From Pseudomonas viridiflava (lineage in GTDB: Bacteria; Pseudomonadota; Gammaproteobacteria; Pseudomonadales; Pseudomonadaceae): a stretch of DNA of 64,000 nt. A program made the position numbers and the translations under genes. The DNA is taken from assembly GCF_900590755.1 (NCBI RefSeq), contig NZ_UUOC01000012.1, positions 62,001 to 126,000 of the forward strand, written 5' to 3'. Below are positions 35,886 to 45,366 of the stretch, in pieces; the first letter of the stretch is position 1; every line of letters starts with the position of its first letter. The notes below the pieces were generated by a model. The model was given only the letters and a program-made list of their open reading frames with translations. It did not search any database and was not told the DNA's origin.

Positions 35886-37577
35886 ATGATTGAAAACTTC
35901 TGGAAGGACAAGTATCCGTCCGGCATTGCTGCCGAGATCAATCCTGACGAATACCCCAACGTCCAGGCCGTATTGAAACAGTCTTGCGAGCGTTTCGCCA
36001 ATAAGCCGGCTTTCAGCAATCTGGGCCAGACCCTCACTTATGGTGAGATGTACGAGCAATCCGCCGCGTTTGCCGCCTGGCTCCAGCATCACACCGACCT
36101 GCAACCCGGCGACCGTATCGCCGTGCAATTGCCCAACGTCCTGCAATACCCGATTGCGGTATTCGGTGCCATGCGCGCCGGGCTGATTGTGGTCAACACC
36201 AACCCGCTGTACACCGCGCGGGAAATGGAGCACCAGTTCAACGATTCCGGCGCCAAAGCGCTGGTGTGCCTGGCGAACATGGCGCATCTGGCCGAAAAGG
36301 TCGTGCCCAAGACCGGCATCAAGCATGTGATCGTTACGGAAGTGGCGGACATGCTGCCGCCGCTCAAGCGCCTGCTGATCAACAGCGTCATCAAGTACGT
36401 TAAAAAGATGGTCCCGGCGTATCACCTGCCAGCAGCGGTCAAGTTCAACGACGTGTTGAGCAAGGGCCGTGGTAAGGCGTTCACCGAAGCTTCACCAGCC
36501 GCCAACGACGTGGCGGTTCTGCAATACACCGGCGGCACCACCGGCGTTGCCAAAGGCGCCATGCTGACCCACCGCAACCTGATCGCCAACATGCTGCAAT
36601 GCAAGGCGCTGATGGGTTCCAACCTGCATGAAGGCTGTGAAATAGTCATCACGCCATTGCCGCTGTATCACATCTACGCGTTCACCTTTCATTGCATGGC
36701 GATGATGCTGATCGGCAACCACAACATCCTGATCAGCAACCCCCGCGACCTGCCTGCCATGGTCAAAGAGCTGTCGAAATGGAAGTTCAGCGGTTTTGTC
36801 GGTCTCAACACCTTGTTCGTGGCGCTGTGCAATAACCAGGAATTCCGCAACCTGGATTTCTCTTCCCTGAAAGTCACGCTATCCGGCGGCATGGCCCTGC
36901 AACAGGCCGCTGCCGAGCGCTGGAAAGAAGTCACCGGCTGCGCCATCTGCGAAGGCTACGGCATGACCGAAACCAGCCCGGTTGCCACCGTGAACCCCAA
37001 CCAGCACATCCAGATCGGCACCATCGGCATCCCGGTGCCATCGACCCTGTGCAAAGTCATCAATGATGCTGGTGAAGAGTTGCCGCTGGGTGAAATTGGC
37101 GAACTGTGCATCAAGGGGCCGCAAGTCATGAAGGGCTACTGGCAGCGTCAGGAAGCCACCGATGAAATGCTCGACGCCGACGGCTGGCTCAAGACCGGCG
37201 ACATCGCGCTGATCCAGCCGGACGGCTACATGCGCATCGTCGATCGCAAGAAAGACATGATCCTGATTTCCGGCTTCAACGTTTACCCCAACGAACTGGA
37301 AGACGTGCTGGCGACCTTGCCCGGCGTGCTGCAATGCGCGGCCATCGGCGTACCGGACGAAAAATCCGGTGAGGCCATCAAGATCTTCGTCGTGGTCAAA
37401 CCCGGCGTGACCCTGACCAAAGACCAAGTCATGGACCACATGCGCGCCAACCTGACTGGCTACAAAGTACCCCGCAGCGTCGAATTCCGCGACGCGCTGC
37501 CCACCACCAACGTCGGCAAGATCCTGCGCCGCGAATTGCGTGATGAGGAATTGAAAAAGCTGGGGTTGAAGAAGTAA
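35886..37577 (+). CDS. fadD1: Long-chain fatty acid-CoA ligase FadD1
   Basis: 563 residues, a close paralogue of FadD2. YTGGTTGVAKGAM P-loop, GYGMTETSP, DGWLKTGDIALIQPDGYMRI, DRKKDMILISGFNVYPNE and the catalytic TTNVGKILRREL. RBS GAGGAG lies 9 bases before the ATG. In P. aeruginosa FadD1 prefers long chains and FadD2 medium chains. It has its own upstream region with a palindrome, so the two ligases may be regulated separately. Confidence 0.93.
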   Translation: MIENFWKDKYPSGIAAEINPDEYPNVQAVLKQSCERFANKPAFSNLGQTLTYGEMYEQSAAFAAWLQHHTDLQPGDRIAVQLPNVLQYPIAVFGAMRAGLIVVNTNPLYTAREMEHQFNDSGAKALVCLANMAHLAEKVVPKTGIKHVIVTEVADMLPPLKRLLINSVIKYVKKMVPAYHLPAAVKFNDVLSKGRGKAFTEASPAANDVAVLQYTGGTTGVAKGAMLTHRNLIANMLQCKALMGSNLHEGCEIVITPLPLYHIYAFTFHCMAMMLIGNHNILISNPRDLPAMVKELSKWKFSGFVGLNTLFVALCNNQEFRNLDFSSLKVTLSGGMALQQAAAERWKEVTGCAICEGYGMTETSPVATVNPNQHIQIGTIGIPVPSTLCKVINDAGEELPLGEIGELCIKGPQVMKGYWQRQEATDEMLDADGWLKTGDIALIQPDGYMRIVDRKKDMILISGFNVYPNELEDVLATLPGVLQCAAIGVPDEKSGEAIKIFVVVKPGVTLTKDQVMDHMRANLTGYKVPRSVEFRDALPTTNVGKILRRELRDEELKKLGLKK

Positions 37578-37654
37578 GACCCCGTTTTGCGCCGATCCCA
37601 CAGAACGCGCGATCCCCTGTGGGATTCTAGTATTGCCCGCAGATGAAGTGCGAC

Positions 37655-37744
37655 GTGGGACCGGCTTTAGCCGGGAAAGCGGTATTTCTGAAGACCCATT
37701 ATCAGTGACGGTCCCGGCCTCTTCCCGGCTAAAGCCGGTCCCAC
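37655..37744. repeat. REP inverted repeat (class B)
   Basis: Class B arms; symmetry extends outward to ACGTGGG / CCCACGT. Confidence 0.9.
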
Positions 37745-37882
37745 GTCATCGCGCCATTATTGAGATCACTGAGATCACACCTATGGAAGTTGTGATCATC
37801 CAAAAACACCGCATCTGCATCATCCCCGCCAAATCTGCGACAATCCCCGCCTTTGCACCCATCAAAAGACCTTGCGCACCTG

Positions 37883-40800
37883 ATGACCGATCAAACGCCC
37901 TCGATTGACCAACTCCTGAAGAACCTCGACCACGCGATGATCAGCGATCGTCATCGCTTGCGTCGCCAGTTGCATGAGCTGCGCAAGAAGCCCGATGAGG
38001 CGAAGCTGGCGCAGTGGGTAGCCAAGGTGCAGGCGTCGTTTGCCCAGGTCACGGCGCGGCGTGAAAGCGTGCCGGTGATTCGTTACGACGACAGCCTGCC
38101 GATTGCCGCCAAGCGCGACGAAATCAAAGAAGCGCTGCTCAAGCATCAGGTGCTGATCATCGCGGGCGAGACGGGCTCGGGTAAAACCACCCAGCTGCCG
38201 AAAATCTGCCTGGAAATAGGTCGCGGCCAACACGGCCTGATCGGCCATACTCAGCCGCGGCGGATTGCGGCGCGCAGTGTCGGCAGCCGGGTCGCAGAAG
38301 AATTGGGTACTCCGCTGGGCGCCCTGGTCGGTTATCAGGTCCGTTTCGAAGACCAGAGCGACAGCAGCACCCTGATCAAACTGATGACCGACGGCATCCT
38401 GCTGGCCGAAACCCAGCACGACCGCTTTCTTGAGCGCTACGACACGATCATCGTCGACGAAGCCCACGAACGCAGCCTGAACATCGACTTCCTGCTCGGT
38501 TACCTGAAAACCCTGTTGCCCCGTCGCCCGGACCTGAAAGTCATCATCACTTCGGCGACCATCGACTTGCAGCGCTTTTCCGAGCACTTCAACGACGCGC
38601 CTATCGTCGAAGTCTCCGGACGCACCTTTCCGGTAGAAACCTGGTACCGCCCGCTGACTTCCCAGCAGGACGAAGAGGGCAACAGTGTCGAAGACGACCT
38701 GACCGTCGATCAGGCGATTCTTGCCACCCTCGACGAGCTGGCCGCTTTCGAGCGCAGCGAACGCAAGAGCCCCGGCGATGTGCTGGTGTTTCTGCCCGGC
38801 GAACGGGAAATCCGCGACGCTGCCGAAATGCTGCGCAAGGCGCAACTCAAACACACGGAAATTCTGCCGCTCTACGCGCGCTTGTCGCCAGCCGAGCAGC
38901 AACGGATTTTTCAGTCCCACCCCGGTCGCCGTGTGGTGCTGGCCACCAACGTCGCGGAAACCTCCCTGACCGTGCCCGGCATTAGGTACGTGATCGACAC
39001 GGGTACCGCGCGCATCAGCCGCTACAGCTATCGCGCCAAGGTTCAGCGCCTGCCGATCGAAGCCGTTTCCCAGGCCAGCGCCAACCAGCGCAAAGGCCGC
39101 TGCGGTCGGGTCGAGCCTGGGTTGTGCGTGCGGTTGTACAGCGAAGAAGATTTCAACGGACGTCCGGAATTTACCGACCCGGAAATCCTGCGCACCAACC
39201 TCGCCGCCGTGATCCTGCAGATGCTGCATCTGCGCCTCGGCGAGATCACCGACTTCCCGTTCATCGAGCCGCCGGATGGCAAAGCCATCAGCGACGGTTT
39301 CAACCTGTTGCAGGAGCTGTCAGCGGTCAATCGTGAGAACCAACTGACACCTCTGGGCCGCCAGCTGGCGCGCTTACCGGTGGACCCGCGCATGGGTCGC
39401 ATGTTGCTGGAAGCGGCCAAGCAGGGCAGTTTGCAGGAAGTGTTGATCGTCGCCAGCGCCATGTCCGTACAGGACGCTCGCGAGCGTCCGCCGGAGCGAC
39501 AACAGGCAGCGGATCAGGCCCACGCACAATGGAAAGACGCAGACTCGGACTTCGCCGGGCTGGTCAACTTGTGGCGCGGTTTCGAAGAGCAGCGCCAGGC
39601 CTTGACTGCCAGTCCGCTGCGCAACTGGTGCCGCCGCAACTTCCTCAATTACCTGCGTTTGCGCGAATGGCGCGATGCGCATCGGCAGTTGAGCCTGATC
39701 TGCCGCGACCTGCAATTGACGGTCAACAAAGAGCCGGCCGATTACCCGAAATTCCACAAGGCGATCCTGTCCGGTTTACTCAGCCAGATTGGCCAGAAAG
39801 CGGACGAGGGCGATTACCTGGGTGCGCGTCAGCGGCGTTTCTGGATCCATCCATCCTCCGGCCTTGGCAGAAAGCGCCCGCAATGGCTGATGACCGCCGA
39901 GCTGGTGGAAACCACCAAGCTCTATGCGCGCATGGTCGCCAAGATCGACTCCGACTGGATCGAACCCCTGGCCGGGCACCTGATCAAGAAAAACCACTTC
40001 GAACCCCACTGGGAGAAGAAGCGAGGCCAAGTTGTCGCGTTTGAACAGATCACCTTGTTTGGGCTGATCGTGATCGGTCGCCGGCCCGTGCATTACGGCC
40101 CGATTGATCCGGTGGTGTCCCGCGAGCTGTTTATCCGCGAAGGCCTGGTGCGTGGTGAGATCAATACCCGGGCCAAGTGCCTGAGCGCCAACGCCAAGCT
40201 GCTGGAAACCCTCGACGAACTGGAAGCCAAGGCCCGCCGTCGCGACATTCTGGCGGACGAAGACACGATGTACAGTTTCTACGAAGCGCGCATCCCGGCC
40301 GAGATTCATCAGACCGCGACCTTCGATCACTGGTACAAGACCGAGAGCCAGAAGAATCCGCAGCTGTTAATCATGCGCGAAGAAGACGTGCTGGCTCGCG
40401 AGGCCAACGAAGTCACCGCTGCGTACTACCCGGACACGTTGAAGCTGGGCGATCTGACCCTGCCGCTGACCTATCACTTCGAGCCCAACCATCCTCGCGA
40501 TGGCGTGACCCTACGCGTGCCAGCGCCGCTATTGCTCTCGCTGCCCGCCGAGCGTCTGGAGTGGCTGGTGCCGGGGCTGCTGGAAACCAAATGCATTGCC
40601 CTGGTGCGCAATCTGCCCAAGGCGGTCCGCAAGAACTTCGTGCCGGTGCCGGACTTCATCAAGGCGGCGTTGCAGCGCATTACCTTTGGCGAAGGTTCCT
40701 TGCCTCAGGCGCTGGGTCGCGAACTGCTGCGCATGACCGGTGCGCGGGTCAGCGACGAAGCCTGGGCCGAAGCGACGCAGCAGCTTGAAAGCCACTTGAA

Positions 40801-41794
40801 GATGAACCTGGAAATCGTCGACGGCAGCGGCAAATTCCTCGGCGAAGGCCGCGAGCTGGACGAGTTGACCGCGCGCTTTGCCGAGGCGAGCCAGGCTGCA
40901 TTGGCGGTGCCGCAAACGGCGAAAAGCCAGCAACCGGTGGAGGCCAAAGTCTTCGCCCCGGTGGCGGCAAAAACTCAGCAGAACATCGCCGGGTTGTCGA
41001 TGACGGTTTATCCGGCGCTGGTGGAAGAGGCAGGCACCGTCAAGGAAGGGCGCTTCTCCACGGCTGCCGAAGCGGAATATCAGCATCGTCGCGCCTTGCA
41101 GCGTTTGTTGCTGCAACAGCTGGCCGAGCCCGCCAAGTTCCTGCGCAGCAAACTGCTGGGGCAAACCGAGCTGGCCTTGTTGCATCGGGACCTGGGGCGC
41201 ATCGATGCGCTGGTCGAAGACATCCTGTTGGCCAGCCTCGACAGCTGCGTGCTGGAAGGCGAAGCCGCCTTGCCGCGCGATGGCGCCGGGCTGTTGGCCC
41301 TGGCCGAGCGCAAACGCGGCGCCTGGACCGAACACGCTGAACGTCTGGCGAAGCTGACCCTGGACATCCTCAAGCTCTGGCACGGTTTGCAGAAGCGTTT
41401 CAAAGGCAAGATCAACCTGGCCGAAGCCGTAGCGCTCAACGACATCAAGTCGCAGCTGGGCCATCTGGTCTATCCGGGTTTCGTCCGGGAAACCCCGGCG
41501 CTGTGGCTCAAGGAACTGCCGCGCTACCTGAAGTCCATCGAAATGCGCCTGGAAAAACTCCCCGGCCAGGTCCAGAAAGACCGGGTCTGGAGCATCGAGC
41601 TTGCGGGCTTGTGGACCCAATACCAGGCCCGCGCCAGCAAACACGCTCAGGAAGGCAAACGCGACCCGGAACTCACCACCTACCGCTGGTGGCTGGAGGA
41701 ATACCGCGTCTCACTATTTGCCCAGCAACTGGGGACCAAAATGCCAGTGTCCGACAAACGCCTGAGCAAGCAGTGGGGGCAGGTGGAGGGGTAG
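37883..41794 (+). CDS. hrpA: ATP-dependent RNA helicase HrpA
   Basis: 1303 residues, full-length DEAH-box RNA helicase. AGETGSGKTTQLPK (Walker A), HTQPRRIAARSVGSRVAEE, VDEAHERSLNIDFLLGYLK (DEAH), ITSATID, and QRKGRCGRVEPGLCVRLY (motif VI). The helicase-associated and OB-fold domains follow, then the long DUF3418 C-terminal region (about residues 700-1300) typical of bacterial HrpA. E. coli HrpA splits collided ribosomes. Start chosen at MTDQTPSIDQL; an upstream in-frame TTG has no RBS. Confidence 0.95.
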   Translation: MTDQTPSIDQLLKNLDHAMISDRHRLRRQLHELRKKPDEAKLAQWVAKVQASFAQVTARRESVPVIRYDDSLPIAAKRDEIKEALLKHQVLIIAGETGSGKTTQLPKICLEIGRGQHGLIGHTQPRRIAARSVGSRVAEELGTPLGALVGYQVRFEDQSDSSTLIKLMTDGILLAETQHDRFLERYDTIIVDEAHERSLNIDFLLGYLKTLLPRRPDLKVIITSATIDLQRFSEHFNDAPIVEVSGRTFPVETWYRPLTSQQDEEGNSVEDDLTVDQAILATLDELAAFERSERKSPGDVLVFLPGEREIRDAAEMLRKAQLKHTEILPLYARLSPAEQQRIFQSHPGRRVVLATNVAETSLTVPGIRYVIDTGTARISRYSYRAKVQRLPIEAVSQASANQRKGRCGRVEPGLCVRLYSEEDFNGRPEFTDPEILRTNLAAVILQMLHLRLGEITDFPFIEPPDGKAISDGFNLLQELSAVNRENQLTPLGRQLARLPVDPRMGRMLLEAAKQGSLQEVLIVASAMSVQDARERPPERQQAADQAHAQWKDADSDFAGLVNLWRGFEEQRQALTASPLRNWCRRNFLNYLRLREWRDAHRQLSLICRDLQLTVNKEPADYPKFHKAILSGLLSQIGQKADEGDYLGARQRRFWIHPSSGLGRKRPQWLMTAELVETTKLYARMVAKIDSDWIEPLAGHLIKKNHFEPHWEKKRGQVVAFEQITLFGLIVIGRRPVHYGPIDPVVSRELFIREGLVRGEINTRAKCLSANAKLLETLDELEAKARRRDILADEDTMYSFYEARIPAEIHQTATFDHWYKTESQKNPQLLIMREEDVLAREANEVTAAYYPDTLKLGDLTLPLTYHFEPNHPRDGVTLRVPAPLLLSLPAERLEWLVPGLLETKCIALVRNLPKAVRKNFVPVPDFIKAALQRITFGEGSLPQALGRELLRMTGARVSDEAWAEATQQLESHLKMNLEIVDGSGKFLGEGRELDELTARFAEASQAALAVPQTAKSQQPVEAKVFAPVAAKTQQNIAGLSMTVYPALVEEAGTVKEGRFSTAAEAEYQHRRALQRLLLQQLAEPAKFLRSKLLGQTELALLHRDLGRIDALVEDILLASLDSCVLEGEAALPRDGAGLLALAERKRGAWTEHAERLAKLTLDILKLWHGLQKRFKGKINLAEAVALNDIKSQLGHLVYPGFVRETPALWLKELPRYLKSIEMRLEKLPGQVQKDRVWSIELAGLWTQYQARASKHAQEGKRDPELTTYRWWLEEYRVSLFAQQLGTKMPVSDKRLSKQWGQVEG

Positions 41795-42616
41795 GTCATT
41801 GCTGTCGGCGGTCCCTGTTGTAGCGAGGCTTGCCTGCGAAGCAGGCGCCTCGGTTTCGCAGACATACCGGATCGTCGCTACCTGGAGGTCTGGCATTGTT
41901 CCTGACACAGCGCTGGCGCGCAGCAAACATGGGACCCGTAGGAGCGCGCTTGCCCGCGATGGCGTCAGGTCAGGCAATCTCTTACAGCAAAAGCGTTCAA
42001 TTCAGATAGTTGTTTTAAGGCTCTCCATCCAGAAAGATCTGCCAGCGAATAGAAAGCTCACAGAAATTTCCCACAAGCACCGGCTCTGAAGCCTGACTGA
42101 CACCCCACTCGACAACGTGCAAAGTTGCGGCTTTTTTCGGCCAAGGACTAGCCCGTCACCCGCAATCCATAATTGCTGTGACCCGTCTCGGCTTTGGTAG
42201 CCCTTTCACTGGAAGTGAATGAAACAGTTCTGCATTGCTGATTGGCAGGGCGTTTGTAGGTCTTTTCCGATACTACGCGCGAAATTTCCTAATCCCGGGT
42301 GTGGGTATGGAATCTAGGCCAAAGATGATCCATTGTTGCGCGCTCCAGCCAGCCGCATATCTCTTGCAACATATTCATTGCTAGCGCTGGAAGCTTGTTC
42401 AAAGCGTTCCAATCGAAGTGCATTGATAGTGCTGGCCGTGTAATTCGTTTATTTGTCTTTGGTTTGTTTAAAGGGATGTTTATTCGTGTTTATAAACAAC
42501 AACTGCGCATTATTGCGGCATACCTTTCTGTACATTGAACTCGCCCGCATGGGTGCAAGTTTTCTGTTCGGCTTGCTTGGCAGCCAGGCGCTGCAAGCGT
42601 CGCGGGAGGCTTAAAC
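41795..42616. other. Gene-poor gap before the orphan VgrG cassette
   Basis: 822 bases without a supported gene. A degenerate class D arm lies at 41817-41842 (GCGAGGCTTGCCTGCGAAGC) and a solo arm (GTAGGAGCGCGCTTGCCCGC) at 41939. From about 42000 the sequence becomes clearly A/T-richer. Two micro-ORFs overlap just before the VgrG remnant: 42475-42537 (MFIRVYKQQLRIIAAYLSVH) and 42549-42614 (MGASFLFGLLGSQALQASRE). I see no RBS for the first and do not recognise either. The region may contain the remains of a longer vgrG and its promoter. Confidence 0.5.
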
Positions 42617-43069
42617 ATGAGCAACCATATCCAGGCGCAGCGCGATGCCATGACTTTGGCTGCCGACAAAGCGCTGACGCTCAACCGCGTGAATGGCGAA
42701 ATCACTCTGAATGCTGCGGAGGGAATCACGCTGGTCAGCCGAGGTGCCTACATCAAGCTCAAGGACGGCTCCATCGAAATAGGCGCACCGGGAGACGTGC
42801 GCATCAAGAACGACAACATCGCCTGGGGCGGGGCGGCGTCACTGGAAAAGGCGCTCACGCCGATGGTGCTGCAAGACCCTGTTTATAAGTTCCCCAGGTC
42901 TGCCAACTATCAAGTTAATGACCCGGATCACAAGGCGCCCAGAGCACACAGGCCCTATCGAATCGAGACAAGCGATGGGCACGTGCTGCGTGGCGTGACA
43001 GACGAGAACGGTGATACCCAAGTTCACCACGGACTCGACACGCAAACCTCCGAGCTGTTTTTTGAATGA
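42617..43069 (+). pseudogene. VgrG C-terminal remnant (DUF2345 beta-helix tip)
   Basis: 150 residues. Residues about 1-75 (ITLNAAEGITLVSRGAYIKL, KDGSIEIGAPGDVRIKNDNI) are the end of the DUF2345 beta-helix of a type VI secretion spike protein VgrG. The last 70 residues (PHRPYRIETSDGHVLRGVTD-like pattern, ending TSELFFE) are the transthyretin-like extension that carries cargo in many Pseudomonas VgrGs. The gp27/gp5-like domains, about 550 residues, are missing and no upstream frame continues them. The ATG has a GGGAGG-type RBS (42604-42609), so the stub may still be translated. Its TGA overlaps an ATG of the next gene. Confidence 0.75.
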
Positions 43070-43086
43070 TCGTGGAGTCCGAAAAC

Positions 43087-45366
43087 ATGAATGAAGCCAA
43101 CAAGCCAGTGGCTACCAATCAGACTTGTAAGCAGGGCTCCAAAAGGGTAGTTCATGACCGGGGGATGCAGTGCTACTTCCGCCCGGAGACCGAAGAGTTC
43201 GTCTTCATCAGTCCCTGTGAAGCAACCGCGTTCGAGAATCATTGGCGCGGCATGATGTTAAGCATGGATGCGTTTCACGAGGCGAACACTAACTATTCCG
43301 GCGCGCTGGAGTTCTACGCGAAAGAAGCGACATTAGCGCTTTCACAAGCTGAGAGGGAAGATGATCTTAAGGGAGTGGATTACGCGGAGCAGGAGTTGGA
43401 GAAACAACGGGCAGCACTGAAAAAGATGTTAGGCGATCTTTCTGTTAAAGGGATGAGTTATGACGATGTCGTCGAGCTTATCCCTGTTTTGGGGCAAGGG
43501 GCCAAAAGTAAAGGCGGAATCAAACCGACCCGCTATGCCTACGTTAGAAAGGCGTATTTCAGTCAAATCGAGAAAGGCCTGAAGCTTCATCTGGTTTCGC
43601 TGAAAAGTAGTGACCAGAAAGGCGGCGCCAAAAGCATCTACAACATAGATAAAAATGGCAACGTCCGAATTGACATGCAGAAGCTCACGAAGCAGCTTAC
43701 AGGCCTGCAAAAGCCAAAGGCGAAGCTTGACTTGCAAAAGGTCATGAAGTGGATGGGCTCCGATTTCGATCTGGACACGCTGAACAAAAACGACGCCCTT
43801 TTTGATTGGGCGGAAAGTTGGACCCATAGCTTAAAGGGTGAAGCAGACGAGAAGGGCAATGTTGATGTGACCGGTGGTGCGCAGTTCATGCGTTTTGTGT
43901 CGAACGTTGGCATGAATGCTGAGTTTGATCCGAACAAAGGTCAACTGGCGTTCAAAGGTGAATCAAAGTCGAGCCTAGCCTTGGCTTCGGGGTTCGTAAA
44001 ACGAGAGTTCTATGCCCCAGACCGGATCGGTTGGAAGCTCGCCATGCAGCTAGATGACGGTCAGCAAATCAACCTCGGTATGCTTCGCCTCCGGGGAGAA
44101 GCTGAACTGAGCGGTTTCGCTGGAGCCTCGCTGCAATTGGAAGCGCAGGTGCAAGTGGTAACTAAAGGTGGTCAGCAAGCATTTGTTGGACAATCTGGCG
44201 GGCGTTTACCGCGCTTCCGGGAGCGGAAAGATGCTGGCATCAAGTTTTACAAGGCGATGGATGCTAAAGATGAAGGTCTGCACCTTGGTGGCGAAGTGTT
44301 CGCCGGTGCCCGATTAGAAGGCAGCATTAAAGGCTCCCTGCAATGGTTAAAGCCCAACCCACCGCCTGATCTTGCGAAACCGTTGCCGCCCATTTTGCGA
44401 TCCACGGGTGAATACACCGATTTTTGCACCGTCGGTAGCAATATCGCGGGACTGGCGGGCGCGGGGGCCGGATTCAAGTTCTATTGCACATTTCTGAACG
44501 GGAAGTTTTGCTTCCACGTAGCGTCGAGCCTGTGTTGGGGCGCTGGCGCGAAGGGTGGTTTTATTGCTGAAGTTGATGCCTCCACTATTGTGGAGTTTGG
44601 GGCTTGGTTGGTTTATCAATTGTATAGCCTGGATTATAGTTTTTTTGAAGTGATCGACAGGGATGCATTCAAAGGGTATAGCCAATACTGTGTAATGCGG
44701 ATGGCCACTATCGAGAGAAATGTATACGGAGGAATAAATTGGGTTGTAAAGACACCTCGCGACATAGCTGATGACCTCGAGAAATTTGTGGAAAGCATCA
44801 TGGACGAAGGCCAGAAAAATATGGAGGCCTCAAAGGGGCGCAATCGATTGGCCAGAAGTGTCATTGAATTTAAGGAAGACCTGCTACTCCACACTCCTGA
44901 GGCAAAAGGTATTCTCCTGTATTTGTTAACGCGGCATGGAAAACTCGATCACATTGACATGGAGAACAGAACCCCGTTGCTTGATATTTATAAAGATCGA
45001 AAGGACGCGGTCATTTGGGTGCTGACGAGTATCCAAACGGTCATTGAGTGGGAAAAAGTATTGTGCCACATGACTACAGATGGCTCGAGCCTGGTTGGGG
45101 CAACTTCTGCCACTGAGGTAGCGAGAGTGCAGGAGGCACATTTAGTCCGCTTTCTGCAGGAAGGATATAACCGTGATGAGGATTTGATCAAAGCCAAACA
45201 GGAACTGATGCAGGTTTTTAATCGGTTGAAAAAAACCAGCGCCATAGGCTATGCCCTGGCCATGAATAATACCTCCTACTACAAATTCAATAGCGGGCCA
45301 AATTATCATTATCCACAACGCTGCGTATTTGGTCCGTGTGCGCCTGAGTCGAGTGAGTATGCGTGA
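43087..45366 (+). CDS. Putative type VI secretion cargo effector, uncharacterised
   Basis: 759 residues from the ATG at 43087 (GGAG nine bases upstream); an in-frame ATG at 43066 overlaps the VgrG stop. No signal peptide. Residues about 80-125 are a charged helical stretch (ALSQAEREDDLKGVDYAEQE). The middle has GGAQFMRFVSNVGMNAEFDP and LSGFAGASLQLEAQVQVV, a pattern seen in large proteins next to VgrG in Pseudomonas. Residues about 450-510 form a Gly/Ala/Phe-rich hydrophobic segment (IAGLAGAGAGFKFYCTFLNG, FHVASSLCWGAGAKGG) that could enter a membrane. The C-terminal 250 residues are lower in G+C. Position and coupling suggest secretion by VgrG; toxicity is inferred, and no catalytic motif is seen. 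Confidence 0.6.
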   Translation: MNEANKPVATNQTCKQGSKRVVHDRGMQCYFRPETEEFVFISPCEATAFENHWRGMMLSMDAFHEANTNYSGALEFYAKEATLALSQAEREDDLKGVDYAEQELEKQRAALKKMLGDLSVKGMSYDDVVELIPVLGQGAKSKGGIKPTRYAYVRKAYFSQIEKGLKLHLVSLKSSDQKGGAKSIYNIDKNGNVRIDMQKLTKQLTGLQKPKAKLDLQKVMKWMGSDFDLDTLNKNDALFDWAESWTHSLKGEADEKGNVDVTGGAQFMRFVSNVGMNAEFDPNKGQLAFKGESKSSLALASGFVKREFYAPDRIGWKLAMQLDDGQQINLGMLRLRGEAELSGFAGASLQLEAQVQVVTKGGQQAFVGQSGGRLPRFRERKDAGIKFYKAMDAKDEGLHLGGEVFAGARLEGSIKGSLQWLKPNPPPDLAKPLPPILRSTGEYTDFCTVGSNIAGLAGAGAGFKFYCTFLNGKFCFHVASSLCWGAGAKGGFIAEVDASTIVEFGAWLVYQLYSLDYSFFEVIDRDAFKGYSQYCVMRMATIERNVYGGINWVVKTPRDIADDLEKFVESIMDEGQKNMEASKGRNRLARSVIEFKEDLLLHTPEAKGILLYLLTRHGKLDHIDMENRTPLLDIYKDRKDAVIWVLTSIQTVIEWEKVLCHMTTDGSSLVGATSATEVARVQEAHLVRFLQEGYNRDEDLIKAKQELMQVFNRLKKTSAIGYALAMNNTSYYKFNSGPNYHYPQRCVFGPCAPESSEYA

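Noticed and set aside
37862..39229. A 455-codon minus-strand frame
   Set aside because: Antisense to hrpA, whose motifs are complete in the other strand; codon pattern is that of a shadow.
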